DNA of 64,000 nt from Casuarina equisetifolia (GCA_028551475.1 CM052358.1:20238853-20302852), one strand, 5' to 3'; shown: positions 49,035 through 60,880, numbered from the stretch's first letter. Numbers and translations: made by a program. The notes: generated from the letters alone by a model not told the origin.

Positions 49035-52000
49035 ATGGGAAGCTTCTCTCTACTCGCGGCCGCTGCAAGAAGGTTTGAGCAAAGTTTTAATGTCTTTCTA
49101 TGAGAATCATTGGATCGTCCTCTTCATTCCTGAGCTTTTATATATTCATCATTTATTGAATTGACAATTTTCCTTTTGTTCATTCTAGATTAATTTTTTT
49201 TAATTTCTCTCGAAGCATTTGATATAACCCTATGCCATGTTGGTAGCTACTTAGTAACCCACGTGGCTAACCATCCTTGGACACAAGGGGCGGTTGTTGC
49301 ATGCGAAGGGGGCTGGAAATTGTCAGAACATGGAGCATTGAACCGCTGTCACGCTTGCAAGGGGATTAGTTCTTTACACTTAGGCAGCTGCAGAGACGCT
49401 TCCGTAACAGTGTGCTAGTGACTAGGGAGGGGTTAGCTTTCATCATGAAGGGAACGGGGATGCTTGTAAGGGGAGGGTAGAGGGTTCTAGAAAGGGAGAG
49501 TCAGGGGATCTCTATATAAGAATCCACGCGAGATAAGGAAGGGTGTACTGTTTTAACCTTTTCCAAGTTTTGGGTAGATCCCGTTATCAATAAACCACTC
49601 TTATTCCTTCATATCTTGCCAAAATAGCTCCTAGTAAAAAGCAAAACTCCCAGAATCCTTGGTTTGACTTCCGTCTCGAAGGGCCAGTTACGAGGTCTGC
49701 TCAACGGTCTTGTAACATTATGGTATCTCAGAGCTAGGTTGATCCTATTGGAGCAAATGCTCGTTTCGAGCGAATTGAAGCCGATATGGCTAGAAGAGAG
49801 GCTGAAAATAATCAGCGTTTTGCTGATATTATGGAAAGCCTCCATCAGCTTACTGCTTCGATGAACTCTCGGAGCCCTCGAAGTCATGATAGGGAGGATG
49901 GTGGTTCTAACGGAGTAGGGAGCAATGGCTCTAGGGGAGTTAACAACTACGCTGACCAGAGTGGAAGACTGAAGGGGGTGAAGTACGATGACCCTGCAGA
50001 TTGGGTCAGTAAGGCGGAGCAATATTTTGAATATTATGAGGTGCCAGAAAATGAAAAGTTACGCATGACTGCTTGGAACTTTGAAGGGGATGCAAGAATT
50101 TGGTTTTGGGTGTTAAAGGAGGAGTATGCTGGCCGAGAGCTCTCTTGGGCAATTTTGGCCGCAGAAATATGTGAGAGATTTGGTGTTACGAATTATCAAA
50201 ATGTCTTCGGGGAGTTGATCCAACTACGGCAAATGAACACTGTGGATGAGTACTACGATAAATTTTCAAAGTTGCTGTTGCGGATTAGCAAGCTGACACC
50301 TGAACACTAGGTTGTTTGCTTCATTACTGGATTAAAGGATGGGATCCAGGTGGACGTTCAAGCCAATCGCCCAGGCTCCCTTTCAGCAGCTCTCGGTTTG
50401 GCTCGGTTATACGAGTCTAGGCATTGAGCTAGTCGAGTAGCGGCCATTGTGAGACGGGAAGAGGCTTTTAGTAGTGGGGGTAATCGATCCTTTACTCCAA
50501 TTCGAAAAATGAGTCCTACCCAGCTAGTCGAGCGAAGAGCCAAGGGGCTATGCTTCCATTGTGATGAAAAATTCACTTCGGGCCACCAATGCAAGAAACT
50601 CTTTGTCATAGAAGAAGTGTGGACAGTCGAGGAGGAGGCAGCTAGTAAATTTTGCAGAGACTTGGTGCCGCTTGGAGAAGAAGAACTGGAGATTTTGCTT
50701 AATGCAATCAATGGAGTCGACTCGGGTCAAACCATGCAGTTAATGGGCGGCATAGGTAATTTCCGGACTTGTATTCATGTTTTGGTAGATTCTGGAAGTT
50801 CGCATAATTTTTTAAGCGAATGAATAGCCCTTCGATTGGGGCTAAAAGCCAACAAAAAAGATACATTTCGAGTCTGAGTAGCCAATGGAGATAAGTTGGT
50901 TAGCTCCAGGCAATGCTTGGGGATGAAGGTATCATTATAAGGAGTCACCTTTGGGGTAGATTTATTTTTATTGCCATTGGTGGGTATAGATTTGGTGTTG
51001 GATACTCAGTGGTTAAGGACCCTTGGCCCCATATTGTGGGATTTTGAAAAATTAAGCATGGAATTTTCGGTGGGTGGTAAAACCATAAAGCTTCAAGGTG
51101 GTAATGCATCGGTGAACAAGCTTATTGATGGGGTGCGAATGAGCAAGGAATTAGCCAAGGCCTGTGAAGGGATTGCGTTGTGTTTTATGATGACAGGAAT
51201 AACGCAGTTAGGGAAAGAGAATGAAGTTGACAGAGAAGGAAAGTTGGGACTACTGCTGGACCAATTTAAAGAAGTGTTCCAAGAGCCACAGGGGTTTCCT
51301 CCTACTTAGCCTCAAGACCATGTGTTCGGTGAAATTTAAATGCAAGTGAACATGTCGAACAAGTAATATAATGATGAGAAAAGTATCGTCCCACGAAGAT
51401 TGGTGAATACTAAACTAATTAAGTACTAATGATGAATTAATCCTAAAATTTATCTAGCAAATCAAAATATTGTTGAAGATGAATTAAAATTTAAAATTTT
51501 TAAAATAAAAACTCAAAACTAATTAAAATTGAATCCAAGTAGGAAAAATCAAGATGAGACACATGTTAGAGCTTCCGATTTCACCATAACTACTAGATAT
51601 GAATTTCCATAGTTTATGCCTGCAAGAATGATATTATCTATGTGATGGCGGAATTTCCTAATTTATTTACTATCCTATGTCTAGGTATAGTAAACCTATT
51701 TAGTTCATTAATTCACTATATCTCTATATGTGAATTGAAACAAACCAAATGCATTAGGATCTATGAATATTCCTGGTTTACAATAAATCTTTCGATCATC
51801 TTATCACCAAAAGCCACACAAATAACATGGTATATGTCTATCCACATTTAATTCATGGTTATATATTATAAGAAGCAATTGCATATTATTACCTTTCAGT
51901 CTCTAACATGCACATCAAATCATTCAAATGGTGGCCAATCACTTAAAAGCATTAAGCATAATAATATATAACTCACATAAATAAACTATCTTGCAAAACA

Positions 52001-55000
52001 TAAAAACTTATAGGATTCACATCATCATAGTTAGGCTACATCTTCGCTCTAACAAAAGAAGTTTAGAACATAATGAAATAATGAGGAAGAACAATAATAA
52101 GAAACAAAGAAGGCATCTTGAATCCAAGAACAAGAAGTCTGTCACCCTTTTTGTCTTCTCTTCAAGAAATCTTGAATTCTTGGCATCTCTCTTGAGTTGT
52201 GCTCAATTTCCTCCTTGGTTTCAGCGGCAACTTCTTTTCTCTCTTGCTTTTTTTTCTCTTCTATGCAGGGCTCTTCCTTTATATAGGGTATGAGATCTAG
52301 AACTTTCTCCTTATCCTAATAGCATTGGGTTTTGGATTCCCAATACAATTGGGTTTTAGACTTCTATATTAATTAGGCTTTGGACTCCTAATAGGACTAG
52401 GTTTTCTAATTATTTAAAAAAGACAATAACAATAAAAATCTAATAACAATTATCCAAAGCCCAAGCCCAAGCCCATCTTGATTTCCTTCACCTTGATAAT
52501 TTGACCATCTTCTGCCATATAATAAGTGCCAGGTTCTCCATGCTTGTTCTTTTTCTTCATGCCTCCTTATGCTACATAAATAAGACAAATTTAAGTAAAT
52601 AAAGAGGAATTCAAATATTTTCTCACAAACATTAGAGAATTTATTATTTAAATTAGGTAAAATAACTCTATAAAAATAGAGTTATCACCATGCAATCGTG
52701 TTGAACGAGCCTAATCAACCAGTGTCTGTTCGGCCTTACCATTATCCTTACATGCAAAAAACTGAGATTGAAAAGATCATACAAGAGTTGTTAGAGGTTG
52801 GGTTTATTCAGCAGAGCACAAGCCCATTCTCCTCGCCTGTTTTGCTGGTCAAGAAAAAGGACGGCTCCTGGCGTCTCTGTGTCGACTATCGGGAGTTGAA
52901 CAAGAGGACGATACGTGATAAGTTCCCCCTGCCGACGGTGGACGAGGTTTTGGACGAATTGCATGGTGCAGAAAGATTCTCTAAGCTGGATCTTCATGTT
53001 GGGTATCACCATATCCGAATTCAACCTGAAGATGTGCATAAGACTGCCTTTCGTACTCACAACGGGCATTACGAATTCCTAGTTATGCCCTTTGGGCTAA
53101 CTAACGCACCGACAACATTTCAAACACTCATGAACGCCCTTTTCCGGCCATACCTTCGGAGGTTTGTACAAGTGTTTTTAGATGACATCATGATTTATAG
53201 CAAAATTAAAGAAGAGCATCTACGGCATTTGGAGGTGGTGTTAGAATTACTACGGGAAAATAGTTTGTATTTAAAGGAATCTAAGTGCGCATTTATGCTA
53301 GAAGAAGTTAGCTTTTTAGGACATGTGATTAATCAAAAAGGGGTGTCTGTTGATCAAGAGAAGGTAAAGGCAGTCACGGAGTGGAGGTGACCTAGCACAG
53401 TAAGGCAGTTACGTGGGTTTCTCGGCCTTGCAGGCTATTACCGACGTTTTGTGCAAGGGTTCGGCACAATAGCAGCACCGTTAACCAGATTACTTAAGAA
53501 GGGGTATTTTGAGTGGGAAGAAGCCTCAGAAAAGGCTTTTGAAGCTCTCAAGAAAGCCTTATCGGAAGCTCCTATCTTGGCTTTACCTAACTTCGAATTA
53601 ATCTTCACAGTGATGTGTGATGCTTCCGGCAAAAGAGTAGGGGCAGTTTTGATGCAACAAGGAAGGCCGATCGCTTATTTCAGTAAAGCCATCAGTGGAA
53701 GAAACCTGGGGCTTTCTACTTACGAAAAAAAGATGATGGCTCTGGTACTAGCGGTGCAACGATGGTACCACTACTTGCTAGGAAACAGATTTGTGGTAGA
53801 AACTGACCAACAAAGTCTCCAACACCTTTGGGATCAGCGGTTGACTACCCCTACCCAACATCGATGGCTATCTAAGTTAATGGGGTTCGATTTCGAGATT
53901 TGGTATACGCCAGGAAAGGCTAACCGAGTGGCCGACGCTCTTTCTCGGTAGCATGAACAGGAAGAATCCAAAAAACAATTTGATGAGGTCAAAAAGAAAG
54001 ACCCAGTCCTTGGGTGTTTCACAGTTTCTGAACCAGTGCTGAAGTGGCTGGAGGCAGTAAAGGAAGAAGTATCAGAATGTGCAGATTTACAAAATCTTAT
54101 TGTTAGAATTAAATCGGGTGAGGCATTGGGACCCTAGGAGTTCCGGGACAGAGTGATCTTTTTCAAGTAGCGTGTATATTTGCCCAAGGACTCAAATCTA
54201 ATACAGACCATTATATCGCAAGTCCATGGAGCGCATCACGAGGGAAACTTCAAAACCTTACAAAGGGTAAAGGAGGCTTTTTTTTTGGCAAGGCATGAGG
54301 CGAGACGTAGAGGAAGTGGTGAGACGATGCGAGGTGTGCCAACAACAAAAATGGGAAAGTTTAGCCCCGCCAGGACTCCTCCAACCATTAAAGATTCCCA
54401 ACCAAATTTGGGAAGAGATTTCAATGGACTTTGTCGATGGCTTGCCGCTTTCTCTAGGTAAGAACTCCATACTTGTGGTGGTTAACCGCTTAAGTAAGTT
54501 TGCCCACTTTGTGCCGATGAAACATCCCTACACTGCTGAATCAGTAGCTCAAGTTTTTTTTGATAATGTCTTAAAAATATATGGCATGCCTAAAAGTGTG
54601 GTTTGCGATCGGGACCCATTATTTACTGGGAATTTCTGAAAGGAGCTCTTTAGATTGCAAGGAACCTGTTTCTGCTACTCCACAACCTACCACCCCCAAT
54701 TTGACGGACAAACAGAGGTGGTCAACCGTACCTTGGAGATGTATATGCGCTGCTTCGTGGGAGAAGAACCCAAGAGCTGGGCAAAATGGATATCCTGGGC
54801 GGAGTATAGCTAAAACACGAGTTGTCACTCGACCACGAGCAAGACGCTGTATGAAGCAGTATTTGGCAAGAAACCGCCTAGCCTTCTGACTTATGTTTCT
54901 AGAGCTACAAGTGTGGAGTCAGTAGACAAAAAGCTTCGTGATCGCGACACCATCCTTAAGGAGCTACGTTTCTAACTTAAAAGAGCCCAATCCAAAATGA

Positions 55001-57404
55001 AGAGCTACTATGATGCCAAGCACTGCGAAGTGCAATTCAAGGTTGGAGAGCAAGTCTATCTCAAACTTCGACCTTACCGGCAGTCGTTAGTGGCCGTTCG
55101 TCGCTATCTCAAGATGTCCCCATGATTTTTTGGTCCTTATGAGGTGCTCCAGAGGGTGGGTCCAGTTGCTTACAAGTTAAAGTTACCGCTCGGGTCCAAG
55201 CTGCACCCAACCTTTCATGTTTCGATACTAAAGCGCCATGTGGGAGTTAATTGTCCTGTACAAAATGAGCTTCCGACTTTTACCGATGAAGAAGATCACA
55301 TTCTACCCACTCCCCAAGCAATACTAGATCGACGTTACAAGGGAAAGAAGGAACAAATTCTGGTGCACTGGAAGGGCACTCCGCCTTGTGAGGCCACTTG
55401 GGAGAAGCTTCGAATCATGCAGGAACGATATCCTACCTTGGACCTTGGGGACAAGGTCCTTGCTGAGGGGGGAGGGATGATACAACCCTCTGCCATGTTG
55501 GTAGCTACTTAGTAACCCATGTGGCTAACCATCCTTGGACGCAAGGGGCGGTTGTTGCATGTGAAGGGGGCTGGAAATTGTCAGAACATGGAGCATTGAA
55601 CCGCTGTCACGCCTGCAAGGGGATTAGTTCTTTACACTTAGGTAGCTGCAGAGACGCTTCCGTGTAACAGTGTGCTAGTGACTAGGGAGGGGTTAGCTTT
55701 CATCATGAAGGGAACGGGGATGCTTGTAAAGGGAGGGTAGAGGGTTCTAGAAAGGGAGAGCCAGGGGATCTCTATATAAGAATCCACGCGGGATAAGGAA
55801 GGGTGTACTATTTTAACCTTTTCCAAGTTTTGGGTAGATCCCGTTATCAATAAACCACTCTTATTCCTTCATATCCTGCCAAAATAGCTCCTAGTAAAAA
55901 GCAAAACTCCCAGAATCCTTAGTTTGACTTCCGTCTCGAAGGGCCAGTTACGAGGTCTGCTCAACGGTCTCGTAACATTATAAAGGATGGCACAGTCTCT
56001 CCAGTCCAAAGGTCATGTTTGAATTTATAGTTTTTTTTTTTTAAATAATGTTATGAGCACATAAAATTTTTATAAAGAAACTAGAAGAAAATTAGGGAAT
56101 AAAACTAGACAATCCGTTGATAAGATAAATTATTTAAATATGTAAAAGCTATAAATAGATACTTAAAGAATAATTTGTTGAATATAAAAAGCTGCACAAG
56201 CGATTTAACAATTGTTTAGGTTCAATGAACGATGTGAATGGTAGTGAATACTTTTCTTTTGTAAATTATTATATATAAATGAAAAAATATATAATATAAA
56301 TGATTTAAATATTATTTGTAGCTCATAATAATAATATTTTAAAAAATAAATTTTAAATATATAATATATAAGTCTTGTGCCCTTAAATGATAAGATCTAT
56401 TTATTACAATTTATAAGTCTTATTCCTTAACTGATGAAATTTATTTTTCATATTATTCTTGATTTTGACAATAATAACAATGCTCCTAAACTTTGTCTAT
56501 TAAATTTTATATCATTTTTAAATTGTTTTCCTTGTACATTTATGTGAGTTTCTTAAAGAGTGGTATAACATTTGGACTTTGTGGCATCCAAAAAGATGCT
56601 GATCGCGAGAGAGAATATCATGTTGAATGTCACAGGCTAGAAGGAAAAGTGGCAGTAATCACTGGAGGAGCTAGCGGCATCGGAGAGTCGACAGCCAGGC
56701 TTTTCTCTAGGCATGGAGCTAAAGTTGTGATTGCAGATATCCAAGACGATTTGGGCAACTCAGTATGCAAAGATCTGGATACTGATTCCGCATCCTTCGT
56801 CCATTGCGATGTCACCAAGGAATCCGACATCGAAAACGCTGTCAACCTTGCTGTTTCCAAGTACGGGAAACTAGACATCATGTTCAACAATGCTGGTATA
56901 ACTGGAGCACCCAAACCGAGCATCCTTGAGAACACCAAGGCTGATTTTGAGAAGGTCGTAGGTACTAACCTCGTAGGTGCTTTCCTCGGCACCAAGCATG
57001 CCGCCCGTGTGATGATCCCGAATCGTCGGGGCAGCATAATCCAAACGGCTAGCGTGTGCTCTACAATAGGAGGGGTTGCTCCGCATGCCTACACGAGTTC
57101 AAAGCATGGTGTGGTTGGACTGATGAGAAACACCGCTGTGGAGCTCGTACAATTTGGCATTCGTGTGAATTGTGTGTCGCCATATTTGGTTGCCACACCG
57201 TTGGCCAAGGATTTCTTTAAGCTGGACGATGATGGCGTTTATCGTGTATATTCCAATCTTAAAGGTGAGGTTCTCAAGCCGGAGGACATTGCCGAGGCTG
57301 CTCTTTACTTGGGAAGCGACGGGTCGAAGTACGTGAGCGGACATAATCTTCTGGTGGATGGGGGCTTCACCATAGTAAATCCAGGCTTCTGTATGTATGC
57401 ATAA
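49035..57404 (+). CDS. Short-chain dehydrogenase/reductase, SDR110C type (copy F, intact, giant intron)
   Basis: Exon 1 is 49035-49072 ([12 protein letters not shown] plus two bases) and exon 2 56636-57404. The intron 49073-56635 (7563 bases, GT-AG) carries the Gypsy element and a solo LTR nested in it. The joined product has 268 residues and no lesion. All key residues match copy E: TGGASGIG 22-29, Asp47, NNAG 97-100, Asn124, Ser152, Tyr165, Lys169. It differs from E at roughly 22 positions, mostly in the segment after the second strand and just past NNAG (APKPS in place of VGKPN), places that can shape the substrate pocket. Role as for E: an NAD(P)-dependent oxidoreductase with unknown substrate. 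Whether the long intron is spliced well cannot be seen from DNA. The ATG at 56493 is intronic. Confidence 0.88.
49220..49717 (+). repeat. 5' LTR of the Gypsy element
   Basis: 498 bases; contains a TATA-like CTCTATATAAG near 49511 and is followed by the primer-binding site. Confidence 0.9.
49786..55450 (+). pseudogene. Gypsy gag-pol polyprotein, many stops
   Basis: Gag covers about 49786-50420. A zinc-knuckle-like cluster (CFHC...GHQC) follows near 50551, then the protease VDSGSS near 50785. Reverse transcriptase is at 52698-53390 with FLDD, RNase H at 53451-53951 with TDQQSL. The integrase (54180-54830) has the zinc finger, [15 protein letters not shown] and [17 protein letters not shown]-type module (about 55128-55250) and a chromodomain (about 55300-55450, LVHWKG) end it. 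At least a dozen in-frame stops and shifts break it, and the solo LTR at 51323 separates protease from reverse transcriptase. Most stops can be explained by C-to-T or G-to-A changes. Confidence 0.92.
51323..52687 (-). mobile_element. Solo LTR (hairpin-headed family) nested in the Gypsy element
   Basis: It is flanked by perfect CCATG duplications (51318-51322 and 52688-52692). On the minus strand it starts TGATAACTCTAT and ends CACCGAACA. Removing it leaves the Gypsy coding sequence continuous across the site, apart from an older stop just before. The TATA box is on the minus strand near 52285. It is almost identical to the 43-kb copy in the opposite direction. Confidence 0.9.
55478..55977 (+). 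repeat. 3' LTR of the Gypsy element
   Basis: 500 bases, preceded by a purine-rich tract (GAGGGGGGAGGGA). After it the intron sequence of gene F resumes with TATAAAGGATGGCACAG. Confidence 0.9.
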
Positions 57405-57410
57405 TTGGCC

Positions 57411-58474
57411 TAGTTACTGCTATTTCGCTTTATTGACTTAGTCTCTATTGAGGAGGAGTGTCTGACAAGAAAAGGAGTACGTATTGGATTGTGTGCAAAG
57501 AGGTTTTGGCAGAAGATATAAAGATCACTATGGTTCCGTCCCACACCTAATGTGGTAGTAATTTAATGTTTTAGGTCTTTGTCGAGGGACGGGGACTGTG
57601 ATAGGCTTGGGTTGGAGATAATTTTAAATGAAATTTGTTGAGATCGATGATTAAGTTTAGATCTTTTGGTTTAATTGTTAAAAATAATGTAATATTTATT
57701 TTCCTACCTCAAGAAAGTAAATGAGGCAATCTAGTCATATAAAAGAATTTAACTACTTTTTTTTTGAGTTGATCTTTTGGGATAAAAGCCAAACCCGTAA
57801 CATTAATGTGTGATAGATTTTTGCTTCTTCCAAGTAGGTGGTGGTTTGGTTTATCTTCCTCTTTTTTTATTTGGATACTCCTTCCTATAAATAATTTTGA
57901 TTTTCTACACAAGTTTTCTTTTTTTGTAAAGTTTGTTTCTTTGGCACCCAAATTAGAATTGCAAGTTAGTGCGAAGGTGAAATTGGAACTACCATACCTA
58001 AAATGGTTGTAACTCAATTTTGAAGTTGATTTTATTTTTGAATTATCGGTGATTTCAATTCATTTCTTGAACTTTAAATGGTCTTAACTGTTAGCCTTAT
58101 CTTGTTATTTCAATACTAAAGAAAAATAAATTTAATAATGAACTAAAGACTTTCTTCCACAAAGCTTTTGTAATTTTTGTCCAAGAAATCAAAACATGCA
58201 AAAAGCTTTTTTACATACTGCGAATACCGCTACCAACTGGAAATGTAGATTTAGAATTATATTATTGTGATAAGAATAATTACAAAAAGGGGGTTATCAG
58301 TATCATTTCTACTTTCTATTTTTTTGGGAAATATTTTTAAAATTTTTAAATAATATGACCAGGGCATAATCCCTAGTATAATGTGCAGAACCCAAAAAAT
58401 TTTAGAAGTTAGTGATAATCTATAATCATCATAAGCCTAATCCTAAAAACGTCACATAATACTACTAATTGAGG
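57411..58474 (+). other. NAC 3'-end relic behind SDR gene F
   Basis: Starting seven bases after the stop, the anchor codons and 3'UTR of the NAC gene are recognisable but more diverged than behind B and E. An unrelated segment of about 220 bases (57573-57800) interrupts it. Flank similarity then continues past 58400 to the AAGCCTAATCCTAAAA motif. Confidence 0.72.
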
Positions 58475-58569
58475 AAGTCGGTAGGCAACAACCAGCTCAA
58501 TTGATGGTTACTCCTGGAAATAAACAAAACGGAAGAAACAATTGTGTAGCCACTTCTTAGATATTATTT

Positions 58570-59377
58570 GTGTCTTGAATTACCATGAGGGAGATTTTTT
58601 GGATAAACGTTAGTAATGCAACACCTTGTGAGAAGATTGAAGCACCAAAGATTCGGGAGAAACGTTTATATGATGGTGCAATGCTTATAATCTTAGATTG
58701 ATTCATTTAATTTAAAACCCTAAAACTCTTAATATGATATTAGAGTTAAGAATCCCCTTTGTATTCCAAAGGCCTCTCATTGATTAAAGCTCACATATTG
58801 CTCACATAATGGGGTACCATATATGGGTTTGATAATTTGACCATTTTAGAAAATGGTGTGTTAAGATGTGGCCAATGAGATCTACATTAAGGAAGATGTT
58901 AAAAATTCTTCTACTAAGATAATGATTACTAAAAATTTTAGAGTCAACTTTTGGCTTTAATATTAAACTTATTAATATTTTAACATAGAATCAAAGTCAA
59001 GATTCCTTTAGAACCTTTATAGACTTCCATTAATTTGAGCTTCTACCTTGTCCGTGCAATGCAACACTATTATAGTTCGATAATTTAATTATCATAGCAA
59101 AAGGAAGATATGAACAGTAAATCTTATATTTTTAAGAAATATATTAAAAATTTTACTTATTAGAAAATGAATTCCACTAATTCTTGAATTAGTTTTTGAG
59201 TTGAATATTAGCAACTTAACGTACTCAAATAACTATAGTAAACAAAGCGTCTATTCTTTTTTTTATGCTACTTTCAATAGACAACTCGTAAAGTGGAAGG
59301 AATCATTATGAATTTTTGGGTTTTAAAAGTCATGAGCCACGTAGCGAACGTGCTCTAAGTAGCTTCTGGTTGGATTT
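58570..59377 (+). promoter_or_regulatory. Orphan SDR promoter block, split
   Basis: The first part (58580-58700) has GGATAAACGTTAGTAATGC and GAAGATTGAAGCACC. A foreign segment of about 560 bases follows. The second part (59265-59377) has ATGCTACTTTCAATAG and AACGTGCTCTAAGTAGC. It stops at a Copia LTR, and no SDR exon follows. Confidence 0.55.
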
Positions 59378-60240
59378 AATAGAGAAAACAAAGAACACAA
59401 GAAATCTTTTGATTTCTTGAACACAAACAACGAACACCAAGAACAACAAGAGAAATAAAATACTTCTGTATTCGATGAAATATGTTTACAACTCAGTCTC
59501 AATTTATAGGCAAATGAGACCTATACAAGAATGGAATGGAAATATATGTAATTAATGTAAAAATTACAAATGGGAAAAACCTAATTTGATTCTAAAGTAC
59601 ATGGAAGGAATTTGAAATTTCCAGTTTAGGTATGGTTGGTGCTATGTGATTCTTCCCATAGCTAAGATGATTACGGTAGGTGGAATCACCACTTGATTCT
59701 ATGTGAGACGTTCTTTTATAGCAACACAGAAGATGCCGGAGAAGTAGGGAAAAGAGACGGCACTCAAACAATTTCACGAAGATGAAGGCTTATGTGGCTC
59801 ACATTTCTGACATGTGCATCCACATGGTTTAATGAGGTGACACATGACAATGCTGACGTGTCAACTTCTACATCTTTTGCATTAGGATTTTTTATAGTTT
59901 AATATCCCTTCGTAAGTTGATGGGTTGGATCAAATTGTAAGATTGTTTTGAAACATTTTTAATTGAGTGGATGAAAAATCCTTGGTAAAGATATTAGCAA
60001 TTTGATCAACAGACGAGAAAAAGTGAATAGATAACAACTTATTTCTAATCTACTTACTTACAAATAAAATGAAAATTAATTTCATCATGCTTCATATGAG
60101 CATAGAAACCTAGATTTGAGGATAGATATAAAGCAAATAGATTGTTACAGCACAATGTGTGTGGTTTGTGAAGATTAAGAAGACCAAAAAGAGCTAGTTT
60201 TGGGAAGACCAAAATTGAGGGCTAAAGGGAATTCCGTGTT
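59378..60240 (-). mobile_element. 3' end of a Copia element, minus strand
   Basis: On the minus strand at 60240-59905 the translation shows FYAHMKHDEINFHFICK and DQIANIFTKDFSSTQLKMFQ, the C-terminal RNase H signatures of Copia. A 3' LTR of about 527 bases (59378-59904) follows, with a TATA-like CCTATAAATTGAG near 59505 and an ending rich in TTCTTGTGTTC. One LTR end is TA instead of TG. Stops are present; the rest of the element is missing. Confidence 0.75.
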
Positions 60241-60880
60241 ATTAATTTGATTCTTTACATTGTTGATATACAATTATAAATAAATGTATCAAGAAACTTA
60301 TCTAAGAATTAAAACTATTTCAATCAAAACCAAGCAAGGAATGAAATATTGGAACAATTATTGATTTCATATTCTCGCATTTCAAAGATAAGGTCATTTC
60401 CCCAGATATATTGGAAATAACTTAAAATCTTTTCATTATCATTTTTATCACCAACACTTGTAATCTCTATTGATCCCGCTTAGTGTGATTATAATTTTGA
60501 TTGAAAAAGAAAGTTATTTTTCATTATCTTAAGTTTCTTGAGCATATGTTTGACAAATCTGATGATTAAGGCTTCGAATTTCAAATAATGACTAGATTGA
60601 AATTGAGGCTTCATATGTATATGATCATCAAAGCAAAATTGAAGTGTCGTTCTTTGTTGATAAGCTTAATTTAACGCTTTCTTCTTGTTGTGTAAAAGGA
60701 GATTGCAAGATTCTTGATTGCATGATAATCGGATCCTACGATTTGAAGTAATTGCGAAGAAATTGGTTGTTGTATATTCTCGTGTTTTAATTGATTATCA
60801 TACAACTTTTGTGAGAATTCTAATATGTCATTATTCAAATCGTGTTGATTAATTTTATTTTGGAAAATGAATAAAGTAGA
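60241..60880. other. AT-rich stretch without a recognised feature
   Basis: No domain or long frame. The line TTGATCCCGCTTAGTGTGATTATAATTTTGATTG near 60470-60504 weakly resembles the SDR promoter block, but too weakly to call. Confidence 0.4.

Larger units (their letters stand above)
49220..55977 (+). mobile_element. Ty3/Gypsy chromovirus in intron 1 of SDR gene F
   Basis: LTRs are 49220-49717 and 55478-55977, starting TGATA and ending GTAACA. I count 14 substitutions and one 2-base gap between them. A primer-binding site-like TGGTATCTCAGAGC follows at 49721. Domain order gag, protease, reverse transcriptase, RNase H, integrase, then a chromodomain, defines a Gypsy chromovirus. No five-base target duplication is visible. 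Compared with the intron of copy E, about 50 bases of host sequence are missing at the right junction. Without the nested solo LTR it is about 5.4 kb. Confidence 0.93.
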
